NCBI RefSeq assembly: GCF_003287935.1
Contig: NZ_CP030287.1
Coordinates: 4,554,267 to 4,618,266 of the forward strand
Source of the DNA: Streptomyces sp. ICC1
GTDB lineage: Bacteria > Actinomycetota > Actinomycetes > Streptomycetales > Streptomycetaceae
Direction of reading: 5' to 3'
Length of the DNA: 64,000 bases
Shown piece by piece: positions 51,452 to 60,547 of this stretch; position 1 is the first letter of the stretch, and every line of letters starts with the position of its first letter. The translations under genes and the position numbers were made by a program. The notes beneath the pieces were generated by a model, which saw only the letters and a program-made list of their open reading frames with translations, did not search any database and was not told where the DNA came from.

Positions 51452-52762
51452 ATGGCTGCACAGTCTGTCGCAACCTCTGCCGAAACCGTTGAAACCGCCA
51501 CTTCTGGCACTTCTGTCGATCTCGGTCCCGCCACCGGCCTCTCCTGTCGTGAGTGCGGCACCCGCTTCGAGCTCGGCCCGATCTTCGCCTGCGCCGAGTG
51601 CTTCGGCCCGCTCGAAGTCTCGTACGACCTGCCGCTGGGTGATCCGGAAGCCCTGCGCGCCGCGATCGAGGCCGGCCCCGACAACATCTGGCGCTACGCG
51701 CCGCTGCTGCCCGTCCCGGCGGACGTGGCCTCCAAGCCGAGCCTGAACCCGGGCTTCACCAAGCTCGTGGACGCGCGGAACCTGGCCAAGGAGCTGGGCG
51801 TCACCGGCAAGCTCTACGTCAAGGACGACTCCGGCAACCCGACGCACTCCTTCAAGGACCGCGTCGTGGCCATCGCCGTCGAGGCCGCCCGCGCCTTCGG
51901 CTTCACCACCCTGTCCTGCTCCTCCACCGGCAACCTGGCCGGCGCCGTCGGCGCCGCCGCCGCCCGCGCCGGCTTCCGCTCCTGCGTGTTCATCCCGCAC
52001 GACCTGGAGCAGGGCAAGGTCATCATGGCCGGTGTCTACGGTGGCGACCTGGTCGGCATCGAGGGCAACTACGACGACGTCAACCGCTTCTGCTCCGAGC
52101 TCATCGGCGACCCGCTGGGCGAGGGCTGGGGCTTCGTCAACGTCAACCTGCGCCCGTACTACGGCGAGGGCTCCAAGACCCTGGCGTACGAGATCTGCGA
52201 GCAGCTCGGCTGGCAGCTGCCCGACCAGATCGTCATCCCGATCGCGTCCGGCTCGCAGTTGACGAAGATCGACAAGGGTCTGCAGGAGCTGATCAAGCTC
52301 GGCCTCGTCGAGGACAAGCCGTACAAGATCTTCGGCGCCCAGGCCGAGGGCTGCTCGCCCGTCTCCACCGCCTTCAAGGCCGGTCACGAGGTGGTGCGCC
52401 CGCAGAAGCCCAACACCATCGCCAAGTCGCTGGCCATCGGCAACCCGGCGGACGGCCCGTACGTCCTGGACATCGCGCGCCGCACCGGCGGCTACGTCGA
52501 GGACGTCAACGACGTCCAGGTCGTCGAGGCCATCAAGATCCTCGCGCAGACCGAGGGCATCTTCGCCGAGACCGCGGGCGGCGTCACCGTCGGCGTGACG
52601 AAGAAGCTCATCGAGAACGGGCAGCTGGACCCCTCGCTGACCACCGTGATCCTGAACACCGGTGACGGCCTCAAGACCCTGGAGGCGGTGGCCGCCGGCG
52701 GTGGCCAGACCGCCACCATCCGCCCGAGCCTGGACGCGTTCCGCGCCGCCAACCTGGCCTGA
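51452..52762 (+). CDS. thrC: Threonine synthase
   Basis: A 436-residue PLP enzyme converting O-phosphohomoserine to threonine. The N-terminus has a four-Cys cluster (CRECGTR...CAECFGPLEVSYDLP), as in plant-type and actinobacterial ThrC. The PLP-lysine is in NPTHSFKDRVVAIAVEAA. Further signatures are SCSSTGNLAGAVGAAAARAG and CVFIPHDLEQGK. The ATG at 51452 is chosen because it follows the riboswitch; the open frame upstream runs through riboswitch sequence. The SAM-I switch would lower ThrC when SAM is high, altering the Thr/Met split of phosphohomoserine. Confidence 0.95.
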   Translation: MAAQSVATSAETVETATSGTSVDLGPATGLSCRECGTRFELGPIFACAECFGPLEVSYDLPLGDPEALRAAIEAGPDNIWRYAPLLPVPADVASKPSLNPGFTKLVDARNLAKELGVTGKLYVKDDSGNPTHSFKDRVVAIAVEAARAFGFTTLSCSSTGNLAGAVGAAAARAGFRSCVFIPHDLEQGKVIMAGVYGGDLVGIEGNYDDVNRFCSELIGDPLGEGWGFVNVNLRPYYGEGSKTLAYEICEQLGWQLPDQIVIPIASGSQLTKIDKGLQELIKLGLVEDKPYKIFGAQAEGCSPVSTAFKAGHEVVRPQKPNTIAKSLAIGNPADGPYVLDIARRTGGYVEDVNDVQVVEAIKILAQTEGIFAETAGGVTVGVTKKLIENGQLDPSLTTVILNTGDGLKTLEAVAAGGGQTATIRPSLDAFRAANLA

Positions 52763-52798
52763 TCTCCCTCCTCTGCACACCGGAAAGGCAGTAGCGCC

Positions 52799-53077
52799 AT
52801 GAGCGTCAACGTCCGCATCCCCACCATCCTGCGCACCTACACCGGCGGCAAGGCCGAGGTCCCCGCCGAGGGCACGACCCTCGCCGAGGTCATCGAGTCC
52901 CTGGAGAAGAGCCACCCGGGCATCGCCGCGCGCGTCCTGGACGACCAGGGCAAGCTGCGCCGCTTCGTGAACGTCTACGTCAACGACGACGACGTGCGCT
53001 TCGAGGGCGGGCTGCAGACGTCCACTCCGGACGGCGCGGGCGTCTCGATCATCCCCGCGGTGGCCGGCGGCTGCTGA
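52799..53077 (+). CDS. MoaD/ThiS-family sulfur-carrier protein (CysO-like)
   Basis: A 92-residue ubiquitin-like beta-grasp protein. MSVNVRIPTILRTYTGGKAEVPAEGTTLAEVIESLEKSHPGI is the MoaD N-terminus. FVNVYVNDDDVRF and the terminal SIIPAVAGGC complete it. The C-terminal Gly-Gly used for thiocarboxylate formation is followed by one extra Cys, which would have to be removed before activation. The family includes mycobacterial CysO, the sulfur donor for cysteine synthesis. It lies 36 bp after thrC in the same direction, so it is probably co-transcribed and under the SAM riboswitch. Confidence 0.9.
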   Translation: MSVNVRIPTILRTYTGGKAEVPAEGTTLAEVIESLEKSHPGIAARVLDDQGKLRRFVNVYVNDDDVRFEGGLQTSTPDGAGVSIIPAVAGGC

Positions 53078-53122
53078 ACAATCCGGCGGCCGACTTCCGG
53101 CCGCTGATGGACCAGAACGCTG

Positions 53123-53158
53123 AATTGCCCCCTCCGGTAATAAACGGAGGGGGCAATT
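53123..53158 (+). terminator. Terminator of thrC-moaD unit
   Basis: A perfect 14-bp stem AATTGCCCCCTCCG / CGGAGGGGGCAATT with an 8-nt loop, followed by CTGCTTGG. Begins 45 bp after the stop. Confidence 0.88.
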
Positions 53159-53491
53159 CTGCTTGGTTGGGCGCGGTAGAGTTGGGGAAGTCCCCTCCGC
53201 TGGACTTGCCCGCCGCATATGAGCGGGCCGCGTGAGGGTTGACATTGAGTCAACATGCAAGTGCGGTATGGGGCGTTGGCCTGGCTTGTCCGGCCCGAGT
53301 TGCCCTGGAATATTCCTAGTTTTCACCCTATTTCAATCTTTTGCCATGTCCAGAATTCTCGTCGGAATGACCTGTTGCAGACAGCAGCGGTGCGGATACA
53401 TTCAGCCCCGGTCGAGGCGTTCCGGCGCAAGTTCTGACCCGGGACCGCGAAGTGCGGTCCTGCGCAAGGGCCAGTAATAGGGGAGTTAGGC
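53159..53491 (+). promoter_or_regulatory. Long AT-richer leader and promoter region of cold-shock gene
   Basis: 333 bp without a supported gene, clearly lower in G+C than its surroundings. It contains TTGACATTGAGTCAA at 53239-53253, which combines a consensus -35 hexamer (TTGACA) with an inverted repeat TTGAC-N5-GTCAA. A strongly AT-rich block follows at about 53305-53350 (ATATTCCTAGTTTTCACCC). A long structured 5' leader is expected for csp genes. Two short open frames here (53255-53437 and 53232-53477) lack ribosome sites. Confidence 0.5.
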
Positions 53492-53698
53492 ATGGCTCAG
53501 GGCACCGTCAAGTGGTTCAACGCGGAGAAGGGCTACGGCTTCATCGCGGTCGACGGTGGTGCGGATGTGTTCGTCCACTACAGCGCCATCCAGATGGACG
53601 GGTACCGCACCCTTGAAGAGGGTCAGCGGGTCGAATTCGAGATCTCGCAGGGCCAGAAGGGTCCGCAGGCGGACATGGTCAAGCTCGCCGCCGGCTAG
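53492..53698 (+). CDS. Cold-shock protein (CspA/ScoF family)
   Basis: A 68-residue single cold-shock domain. RNP1 KGYGFIAV and RNP2 VFVHYSAI are intact, preceded by [14 protein letters not shown]. It binds single-stranded RNA/DNA as an antiterminator or chaperone. RNP1 has Ala-Val after GFI where most paralogues have Thr/Ser. The GGGGAG ribosome site is good. The gene is monocistronic, with a terminator at 53774-53814. Confidence 0.96.
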   Translation: MAQGTVKWFNAEKGYGFIAVDGGADVFVHYSAIQMDGYRTLEEGQRVEFEISQGQKGPQADMVKLAAG

Positions 53699-53773
53699 GC
53701 CGACCGCGATCGACCACCGACACGTACCGCGCCCGCGCACAGGGCCGCGTACGACGGCACCACTGCATGCAGA

Positions 53774-53814
53774 CGAGGGGCCCACATCCTGGACACGGGA
53801 TGCGGGCCCCTCGT
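53774..53814 (+). terminator. Terminator of cold-shock gene
   Basis: Stem CGAGGGGCCCaCATC / GATGcGGGCCCCTCG, about 14 of 15 pairs, with an 11-nt loop, 75 bp after the csp stop. Confidence 0.82.
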
Positions 53815-53891
53815 GCGCGTGCCCCCGCACCCCTTGTCCCGCCTGCTTGTTCACCAGGGGTTCCCCGAAGCCGCTTGCACTCGGGGGTGCC

Positions 53892-53936
53892 GAGTGCTAA
53901 TCATTGGCGTTAGCACTCTCCGGGTGAGAGTGCTAC
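53892..53936 (+). promoter_or_regulatory. Overlapping CIRCE elements (three half-sites)
   Basis: GAGTGCTAA (53892-53900), N9, TTAGCACTC (53910-53918), N9, GAGTGCTAC (53928-53936). The second and third half-sites form a canonical CIRCE (one mismatch). The first and second form an outward-facing symmetric pair with the same 9-bp spacing. HrcA is the expected repressor. Confidence 0.93.
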
Positions 53937-53939
53937 TAA

Positions 53940-55688
<1,749 letters not shown>

Positions 55689-55719
55689 TCGGCCCCCGGC
55701 TGATCGGCTGTTCTCGTAC

Positions 55720-55760
55720 CGAGGGCGGCACCCCTTCTCCACGAAGGGGTGCCGCCCTCG
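55720..55760. terminator. Bidirectional terminator between groEL and Uma2 gene
   Basis: A perfect 18-bp stem CGAGGGCGGCACCCCTTC / GAAGGGGTGCCGCCCTCG with a 5-nt loop, 32 bp after groEL and 16 bp from the convergent gene's stop. Confidence 0.92.
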
Positions 55761-55775
55761 GGCGTTTCCGCGTGC

Positions 55776-56360
55776 TTAGAAGCCGGTGGTGTCGATGGCG
55801 AAGTCGAACGGCTTCGGGACGTTCAGGGGCTGACCGAAGGACACGGTCGTACGGGACCGGTATCCGTGCGGGGAGGGGTCCCAGAAGCAGGTGATCTCCG
55901 AGTCCTGCATGTCGACGACCAGGTAGATGGGCACGATCTGGCCGTACACGTCCAGCTTCTCGTTCCAGTCGGCGTCCCTGGTGGAGACGGACGTGAACTC
56001 TCCGACCAACGACAGCGCCGCTCCGTCCGCGTGCAGCCCTTCCTCGTCGAAGGCCGCTTCGTCCGCGACGTACAAGTCCGGTCCGTAGCCGCGCTCCGCT
56101 GCCGGGAACCGGAAGAGGAAGGGTGAGGTGTCCGCGAAGTGCCCGTCAGGGGCGTGGGTCAGGAGCTGCTCGCGCAGGAGGCGCATGCGACGGGAGTAGC
56201 GCAGCTTGGAGAACGGCGACAAGACGATCTTCCCCCGGATGAGCTCGGCCTTGAAGCCGTCTGGCGTGTTCATCTCCGCAACCGTGTGCAGGAGCCCCTC
56301 GAACGTTGGCGGCGACACGGTCTCTATGGGTGTGGCCCGCTCGGTCATGATCGTCACCAT
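55776..56360 (-). CDS. Uma2-family (DUF820) restriction-endonuclease-fold protein
   Basis: A 194-residue protein. The Uma2 core is present: FKAELIRGKIVLSP, then ERGYGPDLYVADEAAF with the PD motif and SLVGEFTSVSTRDADWNEKLDVYGQIVPIYLVVD, supplying the ExS/T...K triad of the PD-(D/E)xK fold. FWDPSPHGYRSRTTVSFGQPL follows. These genes are abundant in actinobacteria and cyanobacteria; the biological role is unknown. The start at 56360 has GGAGGACG directly upstream. Confidence 0.9.
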   Translation of the reverse strand: MVTIMTERATPIETVSPPTFEGLLHTVAEMNTPDGFKAELIRGKIVLSPFSKLRYSRRMRLLREQLLTHAPDGHFADTSPFLFRFPAAERGYGPDLYVADEAAFDEEGLHADGAALSLVGEFTSVSTRDADWNEKLDVYGQIVPIYLVVDMQDSEITCFWDPSPHGYRSRTTVSFGQPLNVPKPFDFAIDTTGF

Positions 56361-56485
56361 CGTCCTCCGGAAGGGGTGCAGTGCCTTGCTTTCGTGCCAC
56401 GTCCCAGGCTAGTGGTGGCGCGGGGGCGCTGCTCGGTGCATGGGACGCATCGGCGGGGGGTGGCCGGGTTTGGTTGACTGGCGGC

Positions 56486-57097
56486 ATGAGTGAGCCGTTC
56501 GTCAAGATCTGCGGTCTGAAGACCGCGCGTGACATCGACACCGCCGTGGAGGCGGGGGCCGATGCCGTGGGGTTCATCCTCGCCGCCGGGACCGTGCGCA
56601 CGATCGACGCCGCCGCCGCGCGGGAGCTGGCCGCGCGGGTGCCCGCCGGGGTGCTCACCGTCGGGGTGTTCCGCGGGCAGTCGGTCGCAGAGGTCCGGCG
56701 GCTGGCCGAGGAGAGCGGCGTACGCGCCGTGCAGCTGCACGGGGACGAGGGGCCCGAGTACTACGAGGAGCTGCGCGCGGAGGGCCGGACCCTGATCCGG
56801 GCCACGGCCCGCGCGGTGGCCTCCGTGGGGGAGTACGGCGAGGACCTGCTGCTGATCGACGCCCCCGACGCGGGCTCCGGCAAGCCGTGGAACTGGGGGT
56901 CGCCGGAGTTCACCGCGCCGAACGGGCGCTGGGTGCTGGCGGGCGGGCTGAACCCGGGCAACGTGCGCGAGGCGCTCGCGGTCACCGGGGCCTGGGGCGT
57001 GGACGTGTCGAGCGGGGTGGAGCGGGAGCGCGGGGTGAAGTCCCCGGAGCTGATCCGGGCCTTCATCACGGCGGCGCGGGGTGCGACGCGGGGCTGA
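56486..57097 (+). CDS. trpF: Phosphoribosylanthranilate isomerase
   Basis: A 203-residue TIM-barrel enzyme. FVKICGLK gives the catalytic Cys near residue 9. VRAVQLHGDEGPEYYEEL, LLLIDAPDAGSGKPWNW (catalytic Asp), WVLAGGLNPGNVREAL and GVDVSSGVERERGVKSPELIRAF (phosphate-binding) are PRAI motifs in order. The loop after strand 2 (FILAAGTVRTIDAAAA) departs from the common SPR motif. No other trp gene is adjacent. In Streptomyces the bifunctional PriA usually covers this step, so this is an additional or divergent TrpF. Confidence 0.88.
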   Translation: MSEPFVKICGLKTARDIDTAVEAGADAVGFILAAGTVRTIDAAAARELAARVPAGVLTVGVFRGQSVAEVRRLAEESGVRAVQLHGDEGPEYYEELRAEGRTLIRATARAVASVGEYGEDLLLIDAPDAGSGKPWNWGSPEFTAPNGRWVLAGGLNPGNVREALAVTGAWGVDVSSGVERERGVKSPELIRAFITAARGATRG

Positions 57098-57285
57098 GCG
57101 GGGTCGACTGAGCGGGGTCGGCGCGGCGGCGCACGGCTGAGCGGTGTCGCGCGGCGGCGCGCGGGCAGGTGTGTGGATTCGCTCCGCCGTCCGGCCGCTC
57201 CTGGGACGTGTCGCCGTGAACCGGGGCGCGCGAGGTGGTCGGCTGGCCGACGGTCTCAATCGCCGACATCGAAAGGTGGTACCCG

Positions 57286-57924
57286 GTGAACCGAGCACGG
57301 TTCCTCGCCGCGGTCGTCCCGTCCCTGCTGGTGGCTGCGCTCGCCGGAGCCGGCGCGGCCGCGCCGGCCGCGGCCGATCCGCTGCCGAAGCCCAAGCCGC
57401 CCGTCCCGCACTGCTTGGGATCCGACGGGACGGACCTCAACGAGCTCTACGATGTGAAGCTGCGGATCGTCGGTCCACCCACCTGCCGCGAGATCTACGC
57501 CAAGGAGAAGTGGGTCCGGACCGTGCCGGGCTGGACCACGGCGGCCAGCGCCGAGGTGGCGGTCTATCCGGACGGCTACGAGCCGTCCCGTCCCGATCCG
57601 ATCGACGACTTCAACTCCAAGTTCGTCAGCGCCACCTACGTCCTCGACATCGGCACGCCGCAGGAGAAGCGCCAGACGTTCAAGAAGAAGGAGGTCCTGC
57701 GGACCGGTTTCGTCGACGCGGACGGGAATCCGTACTCGGCCGTCGTCTCGCCGCCGTTCAAGGCGCCGGACCTCGGCCCGCACACCCAGACCGTCTTCTT
57801 CACCCTCAAGGCGGAGCACTGCGACGGCCTCGGGACGGTCACGGAGGAGAACTGCCTGCCGGCAGGCACCTTCGACTACACGGGCGACGTCCCCATCACG
57901 GTGGTCCCGAGGCCCGACCACTAG
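57286..57924 (+). CDS. Secreted protein of unknown function
   Basis: A 212-residue exported protein. The signal peptide covers about residues 1-32 (RFLAAVVPSLLVAALAGAGAAAPAAADP). The mature domain has several Cys (HCLGSDG, PTCREIY, EHCDG, ENCLP) that could form two disulfides, and a beta-rich pattern (WVRTVPGWTTAASAEVAVYPDGYEP). I do not recognise the family. The GTG at 57286 follows GAAAGGTGGTACC; a longer frame starts at 57235. The stop overlaps the convergent TetR gene by 4 bp. Confidence 0.7.
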   Translation: MNRARFLAAVVPSLLVAALAGAGAAAPAAADPLPKPKPPVPHCLGSDGTDLNELYDVKLRIVGPPTCREIYAKEKWVRTVPGWTTAASAEVAVYPDGYEPSRPDPIDDFNSKFVSATYVLDIGTPQEKRQTFKKKEVLRTGFVDADGNPYSAVVSPPFKAPDLGPHTQTVFFTLKAEHCDGLGTVTEENCLPAGTFDYTGDVPITVVPRPDH

Positions 57925-58586
57925 CCGACTGACAGCCCCTGGTCGGCGAGCGAGTCGATCCAGCGTTCCAGCCGGCGGCCTTCCGTGGCCATCATTTCGG
58001 GGTCGCGGAAGGTGTTCGTGAGCAGCGAGATGCCCTGGTACGAGGCGATCAGGGCGACCGCCAGCTCGCGGGCGTCGGAGGTCCGGCCCAGGGCGCGGAA
58101 CTGCTGCTCGGCCCAGTCGAGCAGCACCCGCATGACCGTGGCGAGGGTCTGGTCGAGGCCGTCGTCGCGCTTGTCGAGCTCGGAGGCGAGCGAACCGGTG
58201 GGGCAGCCGTGGCGGGCGGTGAGCTCGCGCTGGTCGATCCAGCCGGCGAGGAGGGCCTTCAGCCGGTCCTGCGGGGTGGGGAGCGCGTCCAGGGCGGAGA
58301 TCAGCCCGGCCAGGTGCTGCGCGTGGGCGTCGATGGCCGCCTCGACCAGCTGGTCCTTGGTCTTGAAGTAGTAGTAGACGTTGCCGAGGGGGACGTCGGC
58401 CGCGCGCGCGATGTCGGCGATCGTCGTCTTCTCCACGCCCTGTTCGTGCAGGACCTGGGCCGCCGCCGCGGCGAGCCGTTCGCGCTTGCCCCCGCGCGCG
58501 ACCTTCGGGCGGGAGGCCGGGGATGGGGACGGCTGGGACGGCGGGGAGGCCGGGGGCGACGGTTCGGCGGAGTCTGAGTAAGTCAC
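57921..58586 (-). CDS. TetR/AcrR-family regulator
   Basis: A 221-residue regulator. A Ser/Pro-rich N-terminal tail (about 30 residues) precedes the HTH (RERLAAAAAQVLHEQGVEKTTIADIARAADVPLGNVYYYFKTKDQLVEAAI). The C-terminal domain has HGCPTGSLASELDKRDDGL, characteristic of the TetR_C group sensing reactive or electrophilic small molecules. The start is GTG at 58584-58586. It is divergent from the NmrA-like gene, with two similar palindromes between, so it should repress itself and that gene. Confidence 0.92.
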   Translation of the reverse strand: MTYSDSAEPSPPASPPSQPSPSPASRPKVARGGKRERLAAAAAQVLHEQGVEKTTIADIARAADVPLGNVYYYFKTKDQLVEAAIDAHAQHLAGLISALDALPTPQDRLKALLAGWIDQRELTARHGCPTGSLASELDKRDDGLDQTLATVMRVLLDWAEQQFRALGRTSDARELAVALIASYQGISLLTNTFRDPEMMATEGRRLERWIDSLADQGLSVG

Positions 58587-58594
58587 CTGACTAA
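58579..58594. promoter_or_regulatory. TetR operator 1 (overlapping tetR start)
   Basis: TAAGTC-ACCT-GACTAA, an imperfect palindrome with the same spacing and nearly the same arms as the one at 58638-58659. Confidence 0.6.
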
Positions 58595-58637
58595 GTGTAG
58601 ACGGGCGCGGCCCGGCGGGCTATGGTCGTCGTCACAG

Positions 58638-58659
58638 GAGTTAGTCAGTCGACTAACTC
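58638..58659. promoter_or_regulatory. TetR operator 2 (upstream of NmrA-like gene)
   Basis: GAGTTAGTC-AGTC-GACTAACTC, perfect 9-bp arms with a 4-bp spacer, 20 bp before the NmrA-like start. Confidence 0.8.
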
Positions 58660-58679
58660 ACTCACGGGTGGGAGACCTC

Positions 58680-59465
58680 ATGTTCGTCATCACGGGTGCG
58701 ACCGGAAACGTCGGCGGCGAGCTGGTACGGATCCTCGCGGCGGCGGGGGAGCCGGTCACGGCCGTCTCCCGCCGGGCGCCGGAGCACGCGCTGCCCGAGG
58801 GCGTCCGCCACCACCGCGCCGACCTCGCCGAGCCGCAGAGCCTGCGGCCCGCCCTCGACGGGGCCGAGGCCCTGTTCCTGCTCGTCGCCGGCGAGGACCC
58901 GCGGGCGGTCCTGGAGCTGGCCGCGGCGGGCGGCGTACGCAGGGTCGTGCTGCTGTCCTCGCAGGGGGTCGGGACCCGGCCCGAGCAGTACCGGCACCCC
59001 GCGGCCTTCGAGGAGGCCGTCCGCCGGTCGGGCCTGGAGTGGACGGTCCTGCGCTCGGGCGGGCTCGACTCCAACGCCTTCGCCTGGGCCGAGTCGATCC
59101 GCGCCCACCGCACGGCGGCCGCGCCCTTCGGGGACGTCGGCCTGCCGGTGGTCGACCCGGCGGACGTGGCCGAGGTCGCGGCGGCGGTGCTGCGGAGCGG
59201 GGCCGGGGGGGGGAGATCGGCGGCGGGTTGGTGGGGTTTTGCTGGATCGTGGTGCTCCGTGTGGTGCGGCAGGCACCCCGGCCCGGATGAGGCGGGCCGG
59301 GGCGGCGTGAGGGAAGTGGTCAGCGAGACCGCGAAGGGGATCCGGGCGATGCCGGCGGAGTCGCAGCGGGAGCCTGGCCGCCCGTGGCCTTGGCCTGCTG
59401 GGCGCGGTGCGCGGCCATTGTCTGTGCCCAGGCGGTCACGTCGTACAGGCCCGGGTCGATGTTGA
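58680..59465 (+). pseudogene. NmrA-like NAD(P)H-binding oxidoreductase, C-terminus lost
   Basis: Residues 1-172 are a good NmrA/NAD(P)H-binding reductase: MFVITGATGNVGGELVRILAAAGEPVTAVSRR, VVLLSSQGVGT, RRSGLEWTVLRSGGLDSN and VVDPADVAEVAAAVLR. The usual C-terminal 80-100 residues are absent. After VLRSGAG the frame enters a run of nine G at 59204-59212 and then unrelated, Trp/Gly-rich sequence up to a stop at 59465. No other frame restores homology, so this is a truncation, not a simple frameshift. The break coincides with the edge of the mobile-element-like operon. ATG 58680 follows GGGAG; regulation is by the divergent TetR. Confidence 0.75.
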
Positions 59466-59730
59466 CGTCGTAGTTGGCGATGAGCAGCGGGAGCGCCGCA
59501 CGGGTGACGAGCTGCTTCTGGGCCTTCTCGCTCAGGCCGTCGGGGGTTTCGTGCCAGACGTAGACGGGGCCTGTGGTCTCATCGGTGCGGCGCTCCAGGC
59601 CGGCACTGTCGAGGATGGCAAGGAGTTCTTCCGGTGCGTTGCTGCGGCTGACGATGTGGATGCTGCCGGGAGTGCGGGCCTGTCGGTAGATCTCGACGTC
59701 TTTGCCGGTTTCGTCGGCCAGATTTCCCAC
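59320..59730 (-). CDS. Family A protein, short copy (A1), function unknown
   Basis: A 136-residue protein, last of the leftward operon. The GTG at 59730 has an AGGAGATCCCCC ribosome site. Residues 20-90 (SIHIVSRSNAPEELLAILDSAGLERRTDE ... YVWHETPDGLSEKAQKQLVTRAALPLLIANYDVNIDPGL) align with the N-terminal half of A2 (60548) and A3 (61965). The shared pattern is PEA/PEE--ILxxxGf, Y-x-x-P--L--E-Q---T-AA--L--a-Y-V--DP. It lacks the C-terminal helical half of A2/A3 and ends in a Pro/Ser/Ala-rich tail. No TM or catalytic motif is seen. Confidence 0.75.
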   Translation of the reverse strand: MGNLADETGKDVEIYRQARTPGSIHIVSRSNAPEELLAILDSAGLERRTDETTGPVYVWHETPDGLSEKAQKQLVTRAALPLLIANYDVNIDPGLYDVTAWAQTMAAHRAQQAKATGGQAPAATPPASPGSPSRSR

Positions 59731-59758
59731 GGGGGATCTCCTCGCGGTGGTGGGTGGA

Positions 59759-60517
59759 TCAGCGGGTCGCAGATGCGACCGCCGGGCAGGGCGGGCGAGC
59801 GGGCAGCGCGGTGGGCGCGGAAGCCAGCCGGGCCGGGCGCATGGTGACGCCGACGCCGATACGGGCCAGTCGCTGGGAGACGGCCTGGACGCGGGCGATC
59901 TGCTCGCGGTCGCCGTACGACGCCGGAAGGAGGAACTGCCGGTGGTAGGGGTGGTACTGGAATCCGGCGCCGTACAGGACCACGGTTGCCTCACGCACTC
60001 CGGTGACGGCGCCGACGGCCCCGTCCGGGTGCCAGACCATGCTCACCGCCCCGGTGATCAGGGCAGGTTCGGGCCGGCGGGGTGCGGGATGGGCGGTGTT
60101 GTGCCGGACCTGGCGCAGCGCATCCTCGTAGCGGGGCAGCAGCCTGCGGGTGACCTGGGCGGCGGCGCGGGCGGGGTCGGAGGGGACGGTGATGCCGTTG
60201 GGTTCGGCGACCTGGTGGAAGGCGTCGTGATGGGCGTCCGGTTCCAGTGCGCCGATCATGAACTGGTGCCGGTACCGGGGGCGATCGAAGAGCAGCAGGC
60301 GTGCTCCGTCGGCTCGGGCGAGCACGGCCTGGTGGCCGAGGACGAAGTTGGAGGTGGCGTAGCCGACGGCTCCCATGTCCCACACCGTCGAGGTGGTGGC
60401 GATCTGGTCGTGGTAGGCGGCGTGGCGGGTGTAAGTGCTGGTCCAGGTCTCGGGCAGGCGGGCGGCGAGGCCTTCTGCGAAGGCCGCGAGATCGGTTCGA
60501 TGGTGTCGTGGAGGCAT
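59759..60517 (-). CDS. Family B protein, copy 1 (B1), function unknown
   Basis: A 252-residue paralogue of the protein at 61186. Shared blocks are LPxTWTxxxxxH (RLPETWTSTYTRH), STVWDMGAV, RLLLFDRPRYRHQFMIGAL, EPNGITVPSDP and RLLPRYEDALRQV. A separable C-terminal domain (residues 175-235: VSMVWHPDGAVGAVTG, GFQYHPYHRQFLLP, RLARIGVGVTMRP) follows. It has no signal, TM helix or known enzyme motif. The tail is Pro/Ala-rich, as in the other operon members. It starts 30 nt after the A2 stop and ends 28 nt before A1, the same spacing as the other A-B junction. Confidence 0.78.
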   Translation of the reverse strand: MPPRHHRTDLAAFAEGLAARLPETWTSTYTRHAAYHDQIATTSTVWDMGAVGYATSNFVLGHQAVLARADGARLLLFDRPRYRHQFMIGALEPDAHHDAFHQVAEPNGITVPSDPARAAAQVTRRLLPRYEDALRQVRHNTAHPAPRRPEPALITGAVSMVWHPDGAVGAVTGVREATVVLYGAGFQYHPYHRQFLLPASYGDREQIARVQAVSQRLARIGVGVTMRPARLASAPTALPARPPCPAVASATR

Positions 60518-60547
60518 GGACCGTTTCGGAGGCGGAGTGCGGCGGGT

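Noticed and set aside
53255..53437. 60-codon open frame in the cold-shock leader
   Set aside because: It has no ribosome site or recognisable sequence, and the AT-rich region is better explained as promoter/leader.
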